Source: Proteobacteria bacterium UBA1673
Lineage (GTDB): Bacteria > Pseudomonadota > Gammaproteobacteria > Comchoanobacterales > Comchoanobacteraceae
Direction of reading: 5' to 3'
Length of the DNA stretch: 6,792 nucleotides
Assembly (NCBI GenBank): GCA_002320385.1
Contig: DCKN01000103.1
Coordinates: 1-6,792 of the forward strand
Under the pieces are notes generated by a model. The model made no database searches. It saw only the letters and a list, made by a program, of their open reading frames with translations, and had not been told where the DNA came from. The position numbers and the translations under genes were made by a program. This document shows positions 1 to 5,490 of the stretch, one piece after another. The stretch's first letter is position 1. Each line of letters begins with the position of its first letter.

Positions 1-2
1 TT

Positions 3-146
3 GGTACAGCCTATGACCATCGAATACAACAAAAAACATGGCTAAAACAGTTTTTATTGGTGCACAAAGCCATGCACAGTGAAGTCATGATTGATCAGGA
101 GACCATCAAATTAAATAACCCCACCCAACAGACTATTGCCAGATAA
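3..146 (+). CDS. 3' end of an unrecognised reading frame, cut by the window edge
   Basis: The frame is open from the window edge to a TAA at 144-146 and gives about 47 residues, starting GTAYDHRIQQKTWLKQFLLV and ending NNPTQQTIAR. The composition looks protein-like: an amphipathic helix around WLKQFLLVHKAMHSEV, then a polar tail. I do not recognise the family. The same frame continues past the TAA, meets a second stop (TGA 168-170) and then stays open to a TGA at 279-281 that overlaps the next start in an ATGA arrangement, so the gene may once have been longer. It could equally be a normal C-terminus followed by a random open stretch. No functional claim is made. Confidence 0.35.
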   Translation, partial: GTAYDHRIQQKTWLKQFLLVHKAMHSEVMIDQETIKLNNPTQQTIAR

Positions 147-277
147 TCTAAACACCCACCAGAGCGTTGATGGCGCATCCGCACAAGCACTGCGCAAAAA
201 ACAAGTATCGAACAAAAAATCCTGCAAGAACATAAAAATCAGTCTATAGGCAGAACTTCGCACAGCAAAAGTACATC

Positions 278-928
278 ATGAGCCTATCTAGCCAGCCCTT
301 CCATTCCGCCATTGATCAATGTCAACGCAGTGAAACACGCAGCCTTGCCGCTGCTAAAAAACTTCAAGCCAATCCCAATGATAGCCTTGCCTATTGCGAA
401 TTCCAAACAGAACTCGGCATCCTCTGTGAACGCCTACAACAATGCCAGCAAGCAGTGAGCGTCTTACGTCATCAAGATCAAGTATTGGCAGAAAATATCA
501 ATAATCGACTGGCACACACCCAAGCACTGATCCATAAACTAGATCGTCTCGATACCAATTTTCTTGATGACCCCAATCATATGAAACAAAAGCACCAGCA
601 ACGAAACCTGGAAATGATCAGTCAATCCATACACGATAGCCATCAACAAACCAAAGCATTTTTTGCTGGCACACGAAATAGCATTCCCGCACCAATACGG
701 TCAAAACCCAGCAAGCTAGAGCCCTTACAAATCCCTAGGCCACAAACCAGCACCGGCATCAAAGCAGCAAAAACCGCAAAAGGAAAAATCATTGCATTTC
801 CTAAACGCTATCAAAAATCAACACACAACACCGCTACAATAACCAGCCAGCATCACCGCTGTCGTATAATCAGCTTCCCAATCAGCGCGATGAACCGGCC
901 TGCAAACCAAAACACACCAAAACCCTAA
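278..928 (+). CDS. Unrecognised 216-aa Gln/Lys-rich, mostly helical protein
   Basis: I do not recognise this protein. It has no signal peptide and no membrane segment, so it is probably cytoplasmic. Residues about 15-130 look helical and are rich in Gln, His and Lys. They form two helices joined by a turn (ANPNDS, 31-36), with cysteines at 15, 40, 50 and 56. From about residue 130 it becomes Pro/Ser/Lys-rich and probably disordered, carrying two similar short motifs, KIIAFPKR (170-177) and RIISFPIS (196-203). No clear Shine-Dalgarno sequence precedes the ATG at 278; a TGA of the upstream frame overlaps it (ATGA), which would allow translational coupling. The length makes a chance frame unlikely, but the neighbourhood looks eroded, so it could be a remnant or a lineage-specific gene. 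The helix-turn-helix portion vaguely recalls type III secretion needle subunits, but the cysteines and long tail argue against that. Confidence 0.5.
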   Translation: MSLSSQPFHSAIDQCQRSETRSLAAAKKLQANPNDSLAYCEFQTELGILCERLQQCQQAVSVLRHQDQVLAENINNRLAHTQALIHKLDRLDTNFLDDPNHMKQKHQQRNLEMISQSIHDSHQQTKAFFAGTRNSIPAPIRSKPSKLEPLQIPRPQTSTGIKAAKTAKGKIIAFPKRYQKSTHNTATITSQHHRCRIISFPISAMNRPANQNTPKP

Positions 929-1251
929 ATCATCCGTCCAAGAACGCGTTTGGGACTGCCTAAAAATCAATCATCCTCATCGCGAGCGAATCCTCCAAGC
1001 CCATGGAAAAACAAAGTGAATGCCATCCAGACTCCAGAAACAAGCGCATGATCAAAGATACACACCAAGAAATCACAACGCATACGTCCACAGAGAAAAA
1101 CGCATTATTAACCCAAATGAAACTGCCATCCTAAAGACTGATTAGCTCAAAGTGGTCAAGATCATCACATGCACAGACCAATCAGGAGACGGCAGCAAAG
1201 ATTGCAAACGATTTCGAATTTGCCTACACTATTAACAAGCCCAATACAGAC
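929..1251 (+). other. Gene-poor stretch with broken open frames
   Basis: These 323 bases hold no gene I can support. One forward frame is open from 893 to 1145 except for a TGA at 1017-1019, which is directly followed by an in-frame ATG (1020) opening 41 codons (MPSRLQKQAHDQRYTP...) to a TAG at 1143-1145. The part before the stop reads SSVQERVWDCLKINHPHRE, which looks protein-like but matches no family I know. No Shine-Dalgarno sequence precedes the ATG at 1020. The stretch is rich in A and C: 1021-1080 contains 26 A, 18 C, 9 G and 7 T. It may be the remains of a decayed gene, or simply spacer sharing the strand bias. No tRNA, terminator or repeat array is seen. A possible promoter lies at its 3' edge. 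Confidence 0.4.
1202..1230 (+). promoter_or_regulatory. Possible sigma70-type promoter for the epimerase gene
   Basis: TTGCAA (1202-1207) and TACACT (1225-1230) are separated by 17 bases, the preferred sigma70 spacing. Transcription would start near 1237, leaving a leader of about 15 bases before the ATG at 1252. No Shine-Dalgarno sequence lies in that leader, so the mRNA would be nearly leaderless. This is a consensus match only. Confidence 0.4.
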
Positions 1252-2160
1252 ATGCACATGCATATCTTAATCGCAGGCGGTAGTGGATTTTTAGGATCCT
1301 ACCTCATCAAAAGCCTTGTTCAGGCACAGCATAGTATCACCCTACTATCTCGCCACCCCGAACGCGTCGATGCCCCCACAGGTGTAAAAGTGGTGTATTG
1401 GGACGGCGATAACGTTCAGTTACCGCCTCAAGATAAGCCCATTGATGCAGTAATCAATCTCTGCGGCCTATCCATTGCCCGCTACTGGAGTAAAAGCGCC
1501 AAACAAGCCATCCGTGATAGTCGCATCAAACCCAGTCAAGCGCTGGTCAAATGGCTGTGTCAACTTGAGAAGAAACCTGAGCTCATGCTACAAATCAGTG
1601 GCATCGATTATTACGATATGCCCAGCGAACAATGCAGTGAAACAGATAAAAACGGGGATCACTTTTTAGCACAGCTATCGAAAGACTGGGAAGCGACGGT
1701 GCAACCACTAAAATCAACCTCGATGCGGGTGATCATCGCACGGCTTGCGCCTGTACTCGCCGCCAGTCACCCGCCCCTACAACCACTCCTCTTAGCGACT
1801 AAGTGTTGTGCCGGGGCGATCATCGGTGACGGCAAACAATATTTTAGCTGGATTCATCACAGCGATTTTACCAACATCATTGGCAACATGCTGATGCATA
1901 GCAGCTACCAAGGCATCTATAATCTGTGCGCACCAAATCCAGTGCCTTACAGCACCTTGATGCAAGCCTTAGCCAAAGCTTGCAACAGACCCTTATGGTT
2001 GCGTGTGCCTGCTTGGTCTTTAACCAATACCTTAGGCGAGATGGCAACCCTGGTAGTCGACAGTCGCAAAGTCTTTCCCAAGCGATTGCTAGACGCAAAA
2101 ACAAGCTTCCAATTTCCCACCATTGAAGCTGCAATGGACAACCTATGTCAAAGCAAATAA
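1252..2160 (+). CDS. TIGR01777-family NAD(P)-binding epimerase (YfcH/SulA-like)
   Basis: This is a nucleotide-sugar-epimerase-like short-chain dehydrogenase of the TIGR01777 family (E. coli YfcH, eukaryotic SDR39U1). It is probably cytoplasmic; the substrate of the family is not settled. The Rossmann fold opens with GGSGFLG (9-15) and LLSR (31-34). INLCGLSIARYWSKSAKQAI (68-87) followed by DSRI is the family's hallmark stretch. Further matches are SGIDYY (116-121), DHFLAQLSKDWE (136-147), GDGKQYFSWIHHSDF (192-206), YNLCAPNPV (223-231) and a C-terminal RP...VPAW...LGEMA block (246-265). The 302-residue length is normal for the family. Translation may start at 1252 or at the second ATG, 1258; MHILIAGG from 1258 fits better, but neither has a ribosome binding site. 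One oddity is that the glycine-rich GGAL segment usual before the GxGxQ motif is replaced by HPPLQPLL. Old annotations calling such proteins cell division inhibitor SulA should not be relied on. Confidence 0.93.
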   Translation: MHMHILIAGGSGFLGSYLIKSLVQAQHSITLLSRHPERVDAPTGVKVVYWDGDNVQLPPQDKPIDAVINLCGLSIARYWSKSAKQAIRDSRIKPSQALVKWLCQLEKKPELMLQISGIDYYDMPSEQCSETDKNGDHFLAQLSKDWEATVQPLKSTSMRVIIARLAPVLAASHPPLQPLLLATKCCAGAIIGDGKQYFSWIHHSDFTNIIGNMLMHSSYQGIYNLCAPNPVPYSTLMQALAKACNRPLWLRVPAWSLTNTLGEMATLVVDSRKVFPKRLLDAKTSFQFPTIEAAMDNLCQSK

Positions 2161-2294
2161 CCGCTTGGCAACACAAATACTTAGAGGTCAAGCAACTTGG
2201 ATCGTCGTTGGCAACACCGCAATCAAGCAAGTCACCAACAACCAAGAAAAATCAAAATAAACATGGTATGATCAAACAGGAAACAAACACATGA
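2145..2294 (+). CDS. Possible 49-aa basic small protein (uncertain)
   Basis: An ATG inside the last codons of the epimerase gene opens 49 codons in another frame, beginning MSKQITAWQHKYLEV and ending IKQETNT. A GGA (2134-2136) about 8 bases upstream is a weak Shine-Dalgarno candidate. The product would be polar and basic, with a Ser/Thr/Lys/Asn-rich second half and no signal peptide or membrane segment. The stop (2292-2294) overlaps the next mini-ORF as ATGA. This frame keeps the gap between the epimerase and recO almost wholly open, but a 49-codon run is short enough to be chance in A/C-rich DNA. I recognise no family. Confidence 0.25.
   Translation: MSKQITAWQHKYLEVKQLGSSLATPQSSKSPTTKKNQNKHGMIKQETNT
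2165..2230 (+). repeat. Short imperfect direct duplication
   Basis: TTGGCAACAC occurs at 2165-2174 and 2208-2217, and each copy is followed by TCAAGCAA (2188-2195 and 2223-2230). The first pair is 13 bases apart and the second 5, so the two units look like diverged copies of one another with a net 8-base length difference. The block lies between the epimerase and recO. It may be a small local duplication or paired binding sites. Confidence 0.4.
2264..2272 (+). promoter_or_regulatory. Possible extended -10 promoter upstream of recO
   Basis: TGGTATGAT matches an extended -10 element (TGnTATAAT) with one mismatch in the hexamer. No good -35 hexamer lies 16-18 bases upstream, which extended -10 promoters can tolerate. 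Transcription would begin near 2279, about 100 bases before recO. That start would fall on the AGGA (2278-2281) that could serve the 27-codon frame at 2291, so the promoter and that ribosome binding site are not easily used together. Confidence 0.3.
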
Positions 2295-2374
2295 TGGTTA
2301 TGTCTACAAAACTGAAAGTTCGCAGCTCCTCAAGCTCACCAGCCGACTCGTCACATAATCCTTCACAAAAGTAA
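2291..2374 (+). CDS. Possible 27-aa Ser-rich leader-like peptide before recO
   Basis: Two tandem ATG codons (2291, 2294), then a third at 2300, open 27 codons (MMVMSTKLKVRSSSSS...) ending in a TAA at 2372-2374, 7 bases before the recO ATG. AGGA at 2278-2281 sits 9 bases upstream of the first ATG, a better ribosome binding site than anything in front of recO itself. It may be a translated leader that delivers ribosomes to recO by coupling. The peptide shows no arrest motif or amino-acid-run attenuator that I recognise, apart from five consecutive serines. It is short enough to be chance. Confidence 0.25.
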   Translation: MMVMSTKLKVRSSSSSPADSSHNPSQK

Positions 2375-2381
2375 TCAACGC

Positions 2382-3074
2382 ATGAAAGCACATCTAAAAA
2401 GCCAACAACAACCCTTTATCGATGCATTTCTCATCCATCAACGCCCTTATCTAGAAAAAAAATGGATTGTCCATCTTTTCACAGCTGAGCATGGCCTATT
2501 ACCCAGTATAACCCACCAATCTAAGAAAAAACGCGAACTCCTACAACTGTTTAATCCGCTCTCATGCCAAGTCTTGGTACGTGGACAAATGAGCCAGTTA
2601 AAGCAAGTGGAAGGGTCCCAGTGCATCGCACCACTGCACGGAAACTACGTATTCGCTGGACTCTATATCAATGAGCTGGTATACAAACTTTGTCAAGCCA
2701 ATCAAGCGTCCCCTGAACTATTCAGCCTATACCAAGCCTGCATCAAACAACTGAGTCTTCGACAAGACTTAGCACTCATTGTACGCACCTTTGAATATCA
2801 TTTACAAAACTTACTTGGCTACAGCCCAAACTACGAGATCATTCACGATCACGACGCATCATGGTTTAGCTTTGATAATGAACGCGGCCTCAAGCCCAGC
2901 GTAACAGCCAGCAGCCAACGATATGCGCGCGAACATCTACTCAGTCTCGCCGAAGGAAAGTTAGACACGCCAGAAGTACAAAGCATCAGTAAGCATATTT
3001 TTGCCCGCGTACTCAAACAACTGCTTGGGGAAAAAAGCCTTTTCATCAGTCAAATGTTACCAAAATCAATCTAA
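2382..3074 (+). CDS. recO: DNA repair protein RecO
   Basis: RecO is the cytoplasmic mediator of the RecFOR pathway: with RecR it displaces SSB and loads RecA on gapped DNA, and it can anneal complementary strands. The 230-residue length is close to the usual 230-245. The N-terminus (about 11-85) fits the OB fold, with AFLIHQRPY (15-23), a TAEHGLL segment (34-40) and SKKKRELLQLFNPL (47-60). The helical domain has YINELVYKL (95-103) and FEYHLQNLLGYSP (137-149), both family signatures. The C-terminus ends with RVLKQLLGEKSLFISQMLP (209-227). No CxxC zinc site is seen, as in E. coli RecO. ATG 2382 is the only usual start in the frame, which is closed by a TGA at 2313-2315, and no Shine-Dalgarno sequence precedes it. 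The usual era/rnc and pdxJ neighbours are absent. Confidence 0.92.
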   Translation: MKAHLKSQQQPFIDAFLIHQRPYLEKKWIVHLFTAEHGLLPSITHQSKKKRELLQLFNPLSCQVLVRGQMSQLKQVEGSQCIAPLHGNYVFAGLYINELVYKLCQANQASPELFSLYQACIKQLSLRQDLALIVRTFEYHLQNLLGYSPNYEIIHDHDASWFSFDNERGLKPSVTASSQRYAREHLLSLAEGKLDTPEVQSISKHIFARVLKQLLGEKSLFISQMLPKSI

Positions 3075-3139
3075 TATTCATAGAAAATCACCGCTATTCT
3101 CCGTGGTTACTTATCAATAAGCCATGCCCATCACGGCGC

Positions 3140-3167
3140 TTGCATTCCAGACATAAATGCGTATACT
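3140..3167 (+). promoter_or_regulatory. Sigma70-type promoter for the lipoprotein-hemDXY cluster
   Basis: TTGCAT (3140-3145) and TATACT (3162-3167) are separated by 16 bases. Each hexamer differs from consensus at two positions or fewer. Transcription would start near 3174, about 25 bases before the lipoprotein ATG, leaving room for its AGGAG. Because the downstream genes are closely packed, this promoter could drive hemD, hemX and hemY too. I see no operator that I can name. Confidence 0.6.
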
Positions 3168-3188
3168 GAGATAGATAGAAATGCGATC

Positions 3189-3193
3189 AGGAG
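3189..3193 (+). promoter_or_regulatory. Strong ribosome binding site of the lipoprotein gene
   Basis: AGGAG lies 5 bases before the ATG at 3199. It is the strongest Shine-Dalgarno match in the window and supports translation of the 47-codon lipoprotein gene. Confidence 0.75.
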
Positions 3194-3198
3194 AGAAA

Positions 3199-3342
3199 AT
3201 GCACACACAACAAATCAAGTCCATGTGTCTTAGCGGCCTACTCATTCTAAGCTTGTGTGCTTGCCAAAATACCATCAGTGGTTTTGGTCAAGATGTCGAA
3301 AACACAGGTAAGTCAATCGCAGAGTACCCGAAGAAAAAATAA
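3199..3342 (+). CDS. Entericidin A/B-family small lipoprotein
   Basis: This 47-residue protein has a Lys7-containing N-region, a hydrophobic core (LSGLLILSLCA, 11-21) and a lipobox-like LCAC with the lipidated cysteine at 22. It should be processed by signal peptidase II and anchored in the membrane on its periplasmic side. The mature part, CQNTISGFGQDVENTGKSIA, matches the entericidin pattern Cys-x-Asn-Thr-x-x-Gly-x-Gly-x-Asp-Val-x-x-x-Gly-x-x-Ile. Entericidins were named from the E. coli EcnA/EcnB pair, described as antidote and bacteriolytic toxin. Single-copy relatives are widespread in Proteobacteria and mostly uncharacterised, so a toxic role here is unproven, and I see no second ecn gene beside it. 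The start is fixed by AGGAG 5 bases upstream and by the promoter at 3140-3167. It precedes hemD by 13 bases, suggesting co-transcription. Confidence 0.87.
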   Translation: MHTQQIKSMCLSGLLILSLCACQNTISGFGQDVENTGKSIAEYPKKK

Positions 3343-3355
3343 TCGCGAGTTATCT

Positions 3356-4159
3356 ATGGAAGGACATACCAACACAATACCTTCCACCACATCGGATCGT
3401 GTCTCATTGCAGTTAGATGCATGCCAAGTACTCATCACCCACACGCAAGGCAGCGACACGCTGCTGAACACACTGACCCAAGCTGGTGGAACTTGCCACC
3501 ATCAACCATTACTGGATATTGTGCCTAAAAAAATAAGCCGCATGAAGCACAAAGTTTGCTATGATGCAGACATTTGGATATTCCTGAGCCAGCACAGCAT
3601 CGCCCACAACAGCCAACTACTTAAATCGTGTCTTGATTGCCAGACAATCATCACTGTTGGGCCCGGAACAGCTCAAAAACTGGAAGACCAGGGACTATTT
3701 GTTGACGCCATGCCAGCGCATGAATTCAACATCAATGGCATCCTGAAGCTTGCGCATGTGCAATCAGGCGAATCCAAAAAAATACTTCTATTCTCGGAAT
3801 CATCAGCACCACAGATACTAACGCGGGAATTACGAAAGCGTGGACACGAAGTATGCCATATCCCAACATATCAACAACAGCCAGTGAACGAAACTGAGTG
3901 GGTTGAACAAATTAATGCTAACAACATCGCTTATCATTACGTAACCATACACAGCCAAAACGGCTTTTGTCATCTACTACGTTGCCTACAAACACACTAT
4001 TGCAATCATCTTATGCAGGCAACTTTAGTCGTGACCACAAGCGCCATGCAAACGCTTGCCCGCAAGCACGGTTTTCAACAAGTTTTACTCAGCAACGACA
4101 ATAGTCCCGAGCAACTCATGAAAACCATCACTAACGACTACACTCGGAGATCGGCATGA
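3356..4159 (+). CDS. hemD: Uroporphyrinogen-III synthase
   Basis: HemD is the cytoplasmic enzyme that cyclises hydroxymethylbilane to uroporphyrinogen III with inversion of ring D, the last common step to heme and siroheme. The 267-residue product fits the two-domain family (usually about 245-270). QVLITHTQGS (24-33) begins domain 1; TVGPGTAQKLEDQGL (100-114) is the best family motif; KKILLFSESS (141-150) with LTRELRKRGHEVCHIPTYQQQP (155-176) matches the domain junction, where Tyr172 probably corresponds to the conserved linker tyrosine. HYVTIHSQNGFCHLL (194-208) and VVTTSAMQTLARKHGF (225-240) fit the later core. Sequence conservation in this family is low, so the call also rests on hemX and hemY following. 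I chose ATG 3356 because earlier in-frame starts (3257, 3290) lie inside the lipoprotein gene; its ribosome binding site is only a weak GAG. Its stop overlaps hemX as ATGA. hemC is not upstream, where it is often found. Confidence 0.9.
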   Translation: MEGHTNTIPSTTSDRVSLQLDACQVLITHTQGSDTLLNTLTQAGGTCHHQPLLDIVPKKISRMKHKVCYDADIWIFLSQHSIAHNSQLLKSCLDCQTIITVGPGTAQKLEDQGLFVDAMPAHEFNINGILKLAHVQSGESKKILLFSESSAPQILTRELRKRGHEVCHIPTYQQQPVNETEWVEQINANNIAYHYVTIHSQNGFCHLLRCLQTHYCNHLMQATLVVTTSAMQTLARKHGFQQVLLSNDNSPEQLMKTITNDYTRRSA

Positions 4160-5481
4160 ATACAAAGCGACCTGAAAACAATCACAAAACTAACTCGGGG
4201 AAAACGAGCGTAACACAAGCCGCACCGACAAAAAAACACAAAGCACCTGCCAATCAACGCGTTCGAATCATCATACTCCTTATTGTCATCGTAGCAGTCA
4301 CAATTATTGGCCTTGGTTTTTTTAACTGGTTGTCTGAGCTTGATACCTTGCCAGAGAAACCTGCGCAACCGACTACAACCACAGAAAAAAGTGCATCACA
4401 CACGTTACTCAAGAAAAAGCATGACGATACAGAGTCCAACGGCAAGCAAATTGAAGAAACACCACACGGCAATCCCCCAACGCAAGCAAATGGTACAAGC
4501 AACGAAGAGCACGCCCAACCAGTCGATCCAGCACACTTTGTCGCACAAGACGTCCACAACGCCCTACACATGGCTGAAGCAATGGACGCCATTGATCAAA
4601 TCAACCAAGCGATCGTATCGATACGTATCAGCCACCAACAACTGAGTAATCAACAAGACCCAAGCAGCGCTGATGCGTGGCTAAAACTGTCAATTCAACC
4701 GATTAAACGGGCCAGGCTCATCGATGATGTTGAAAATAAACTTCTTGGATCGATTGCAACCCTTCGTGAAAAAATAGATGCCATACAAAAACCAAATCTT
4801 CAAATCACACAAGAGCGATTGAAGCACTTACAAACAAGCATCCAGGCACTGACTGCACCGGTAAAAATTGATCGGGTCAAGCAAAAAGATGAACCAGCCA
4901 CAGACACTACGAATAATATAGCCAGTAAAGAAAAAACAGGTGGATTCTGGCAACAATGGCAACAAAGTATCGCCAAGCAATTTGACGCGCTATACGAGTG
5001 GGTCATCAACAGCATTCGTATCGATACCATTGATAGCGCCCAGTACCAAACCTTTCGCCACACACTTGGTGCACAGTTTTTCCATAACGAAATGCAGTTA
5101 CTGATCGAACAGGCATCCATGGCAACGACCTTTAATGACCAAAAAACTTTCGATTATCTCTGCGCACAAATCAAAGCACAAATCTTATTCCACATACAAG
5201 AGCCTAAAATGCAGACGCAACTCATCGAGATGGTTGATGAAGTGAAACAACAGCCCATAGCCATCCAACTACCCGACTACTTACCCTTGATACAAGCCTG
5301 CCAAGACGTACTTCATCAACTACATCCCGTAAGCAATATGGGGCCACCTAAAGAAAAAATCGAAAGTCAAAATTTAGACACAAAACCAAGTCAATCATCA
5401 GCAGTTAAAACAGATCTCCAACCGCAACACACCACAGTAGAACCGCTTTCTTTTCTCAACGTTCAAGCAGCAAAAACCTAA
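4156..5481 (+). CDS. hemX: HemX, membrane-anchored protein of the hem operon
   Basis: HemX is a bitopic inner-membrane protein conserved next to hemD and hemY; its biochemical role is not established. Older annotations call it a uroporphyrinogen-III C-methyltransferase, but I see no SAM-binding methyltransferase motifs. The first 35 or so residues are polar and basic, and a single membrane segment spans about 37-58 (VRIIILLIVIVAVTIIGLGF). A low-complexity Thr/Lys/Glu/Gln linker follows (about 65-125), then a coiled-coil-prone region with NQAIVSIRISHQQL (about 150-163) and the family's block FWQQWQQSIAKQFDALYEWV (about 263-282), which continues to the DTIDSAQYQ segment. The C-terminal domain should be periplasmic. 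The length (441) is near that of E. coli HemX (about 390), with the excess in the linker and a polar tail. GGAG (4146-4149) lies 6 bases before the ATG, and the ATGA overlap with hemD implies translational coupling. Confidence 0.93.
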   Translation: MNTKRPENNHKTNSGKTSVTQAAPTKKHKAPANQRVRIIILLIVIVAVTIIGLGFFNWLSELDTLPEKPAQPTTTTEKSASHTLLKKKHDDTESNGKQIEETPHGNPPTQANGTSNEEHAQPVDPAHFVAQDVHNALHMAEAMDAIDQINQAIVSIRISHQQLSNQQDPSSADAWLKLSIQPIKRARLIDDVENKLLGSIATLREKIDAIQKPNLQITQERLKHLQTSIQALTAPVKIDRVKQKDEPATDTTNNIASKEKTGGFWQQWQQSIAKQFDALYEWVINSIRIDTIDSAQYQTFRHTLGAQFFHNEMQLLIEQASMATTFNDQKTFDYLCAQIKAQILFHIQEPKMQTQLIEMVDEVKQQPIAIQLPDYLPLIQACQDVLHQLHPVSNMGPPKEKIESQNLDTKPSQSSAVKTDLQPQHTTVEPLSFLNVQAAKT

Positions 5482-5490
5482 AGGCCTCCT

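Noticed and set aside
1210..1220. TTCGAAT resembling a tRNA T-loop
   Set aside because: The flanking bases do not form a T-arm stem, and no acceptor or anticodon arms are present.
1169..1270. 33-codon Arg-rich frame starting at 1169
   Set aside because: It is short, has no ribosome binding site, runs into the epimerase start and looks like chance.
1877..2245. 122-codon reverse-strand frame across the end of the epimerase gene
   Set aside because: It is antisense to a well-supported gene, is Cys-rich and repetitive in a way typical of shadow frames, and matches no family.
3119..3141. Inverted AAGC/GCTT with internal GC pairing after recO
   Set aside because: The stem is short and interrupted, has no T-run, and overlaps the -35 element of the next promoter; it is not a convincing terminator.
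3358..3364. GGAAGGA as a ribosome binding site for a later hemD start
   Set aside because: No ATG, GTG or TTG lies at a suitable distance downstream in the hemD frame; it is more likely part of the first codons.
4254..4592. 112-codon reverse- and forward-strand frames inside hemX
   Set aside because: They overlap the well-supported hemX frame and reflect its biased composition.
4156..5481. HemX as a uroporphyrinogen-III methyltransferase
   Set aside because: The protein has one membrane segment and coiled-coil-like sequence, with no visible SAM-binding motifs; the label comes from older annotation.
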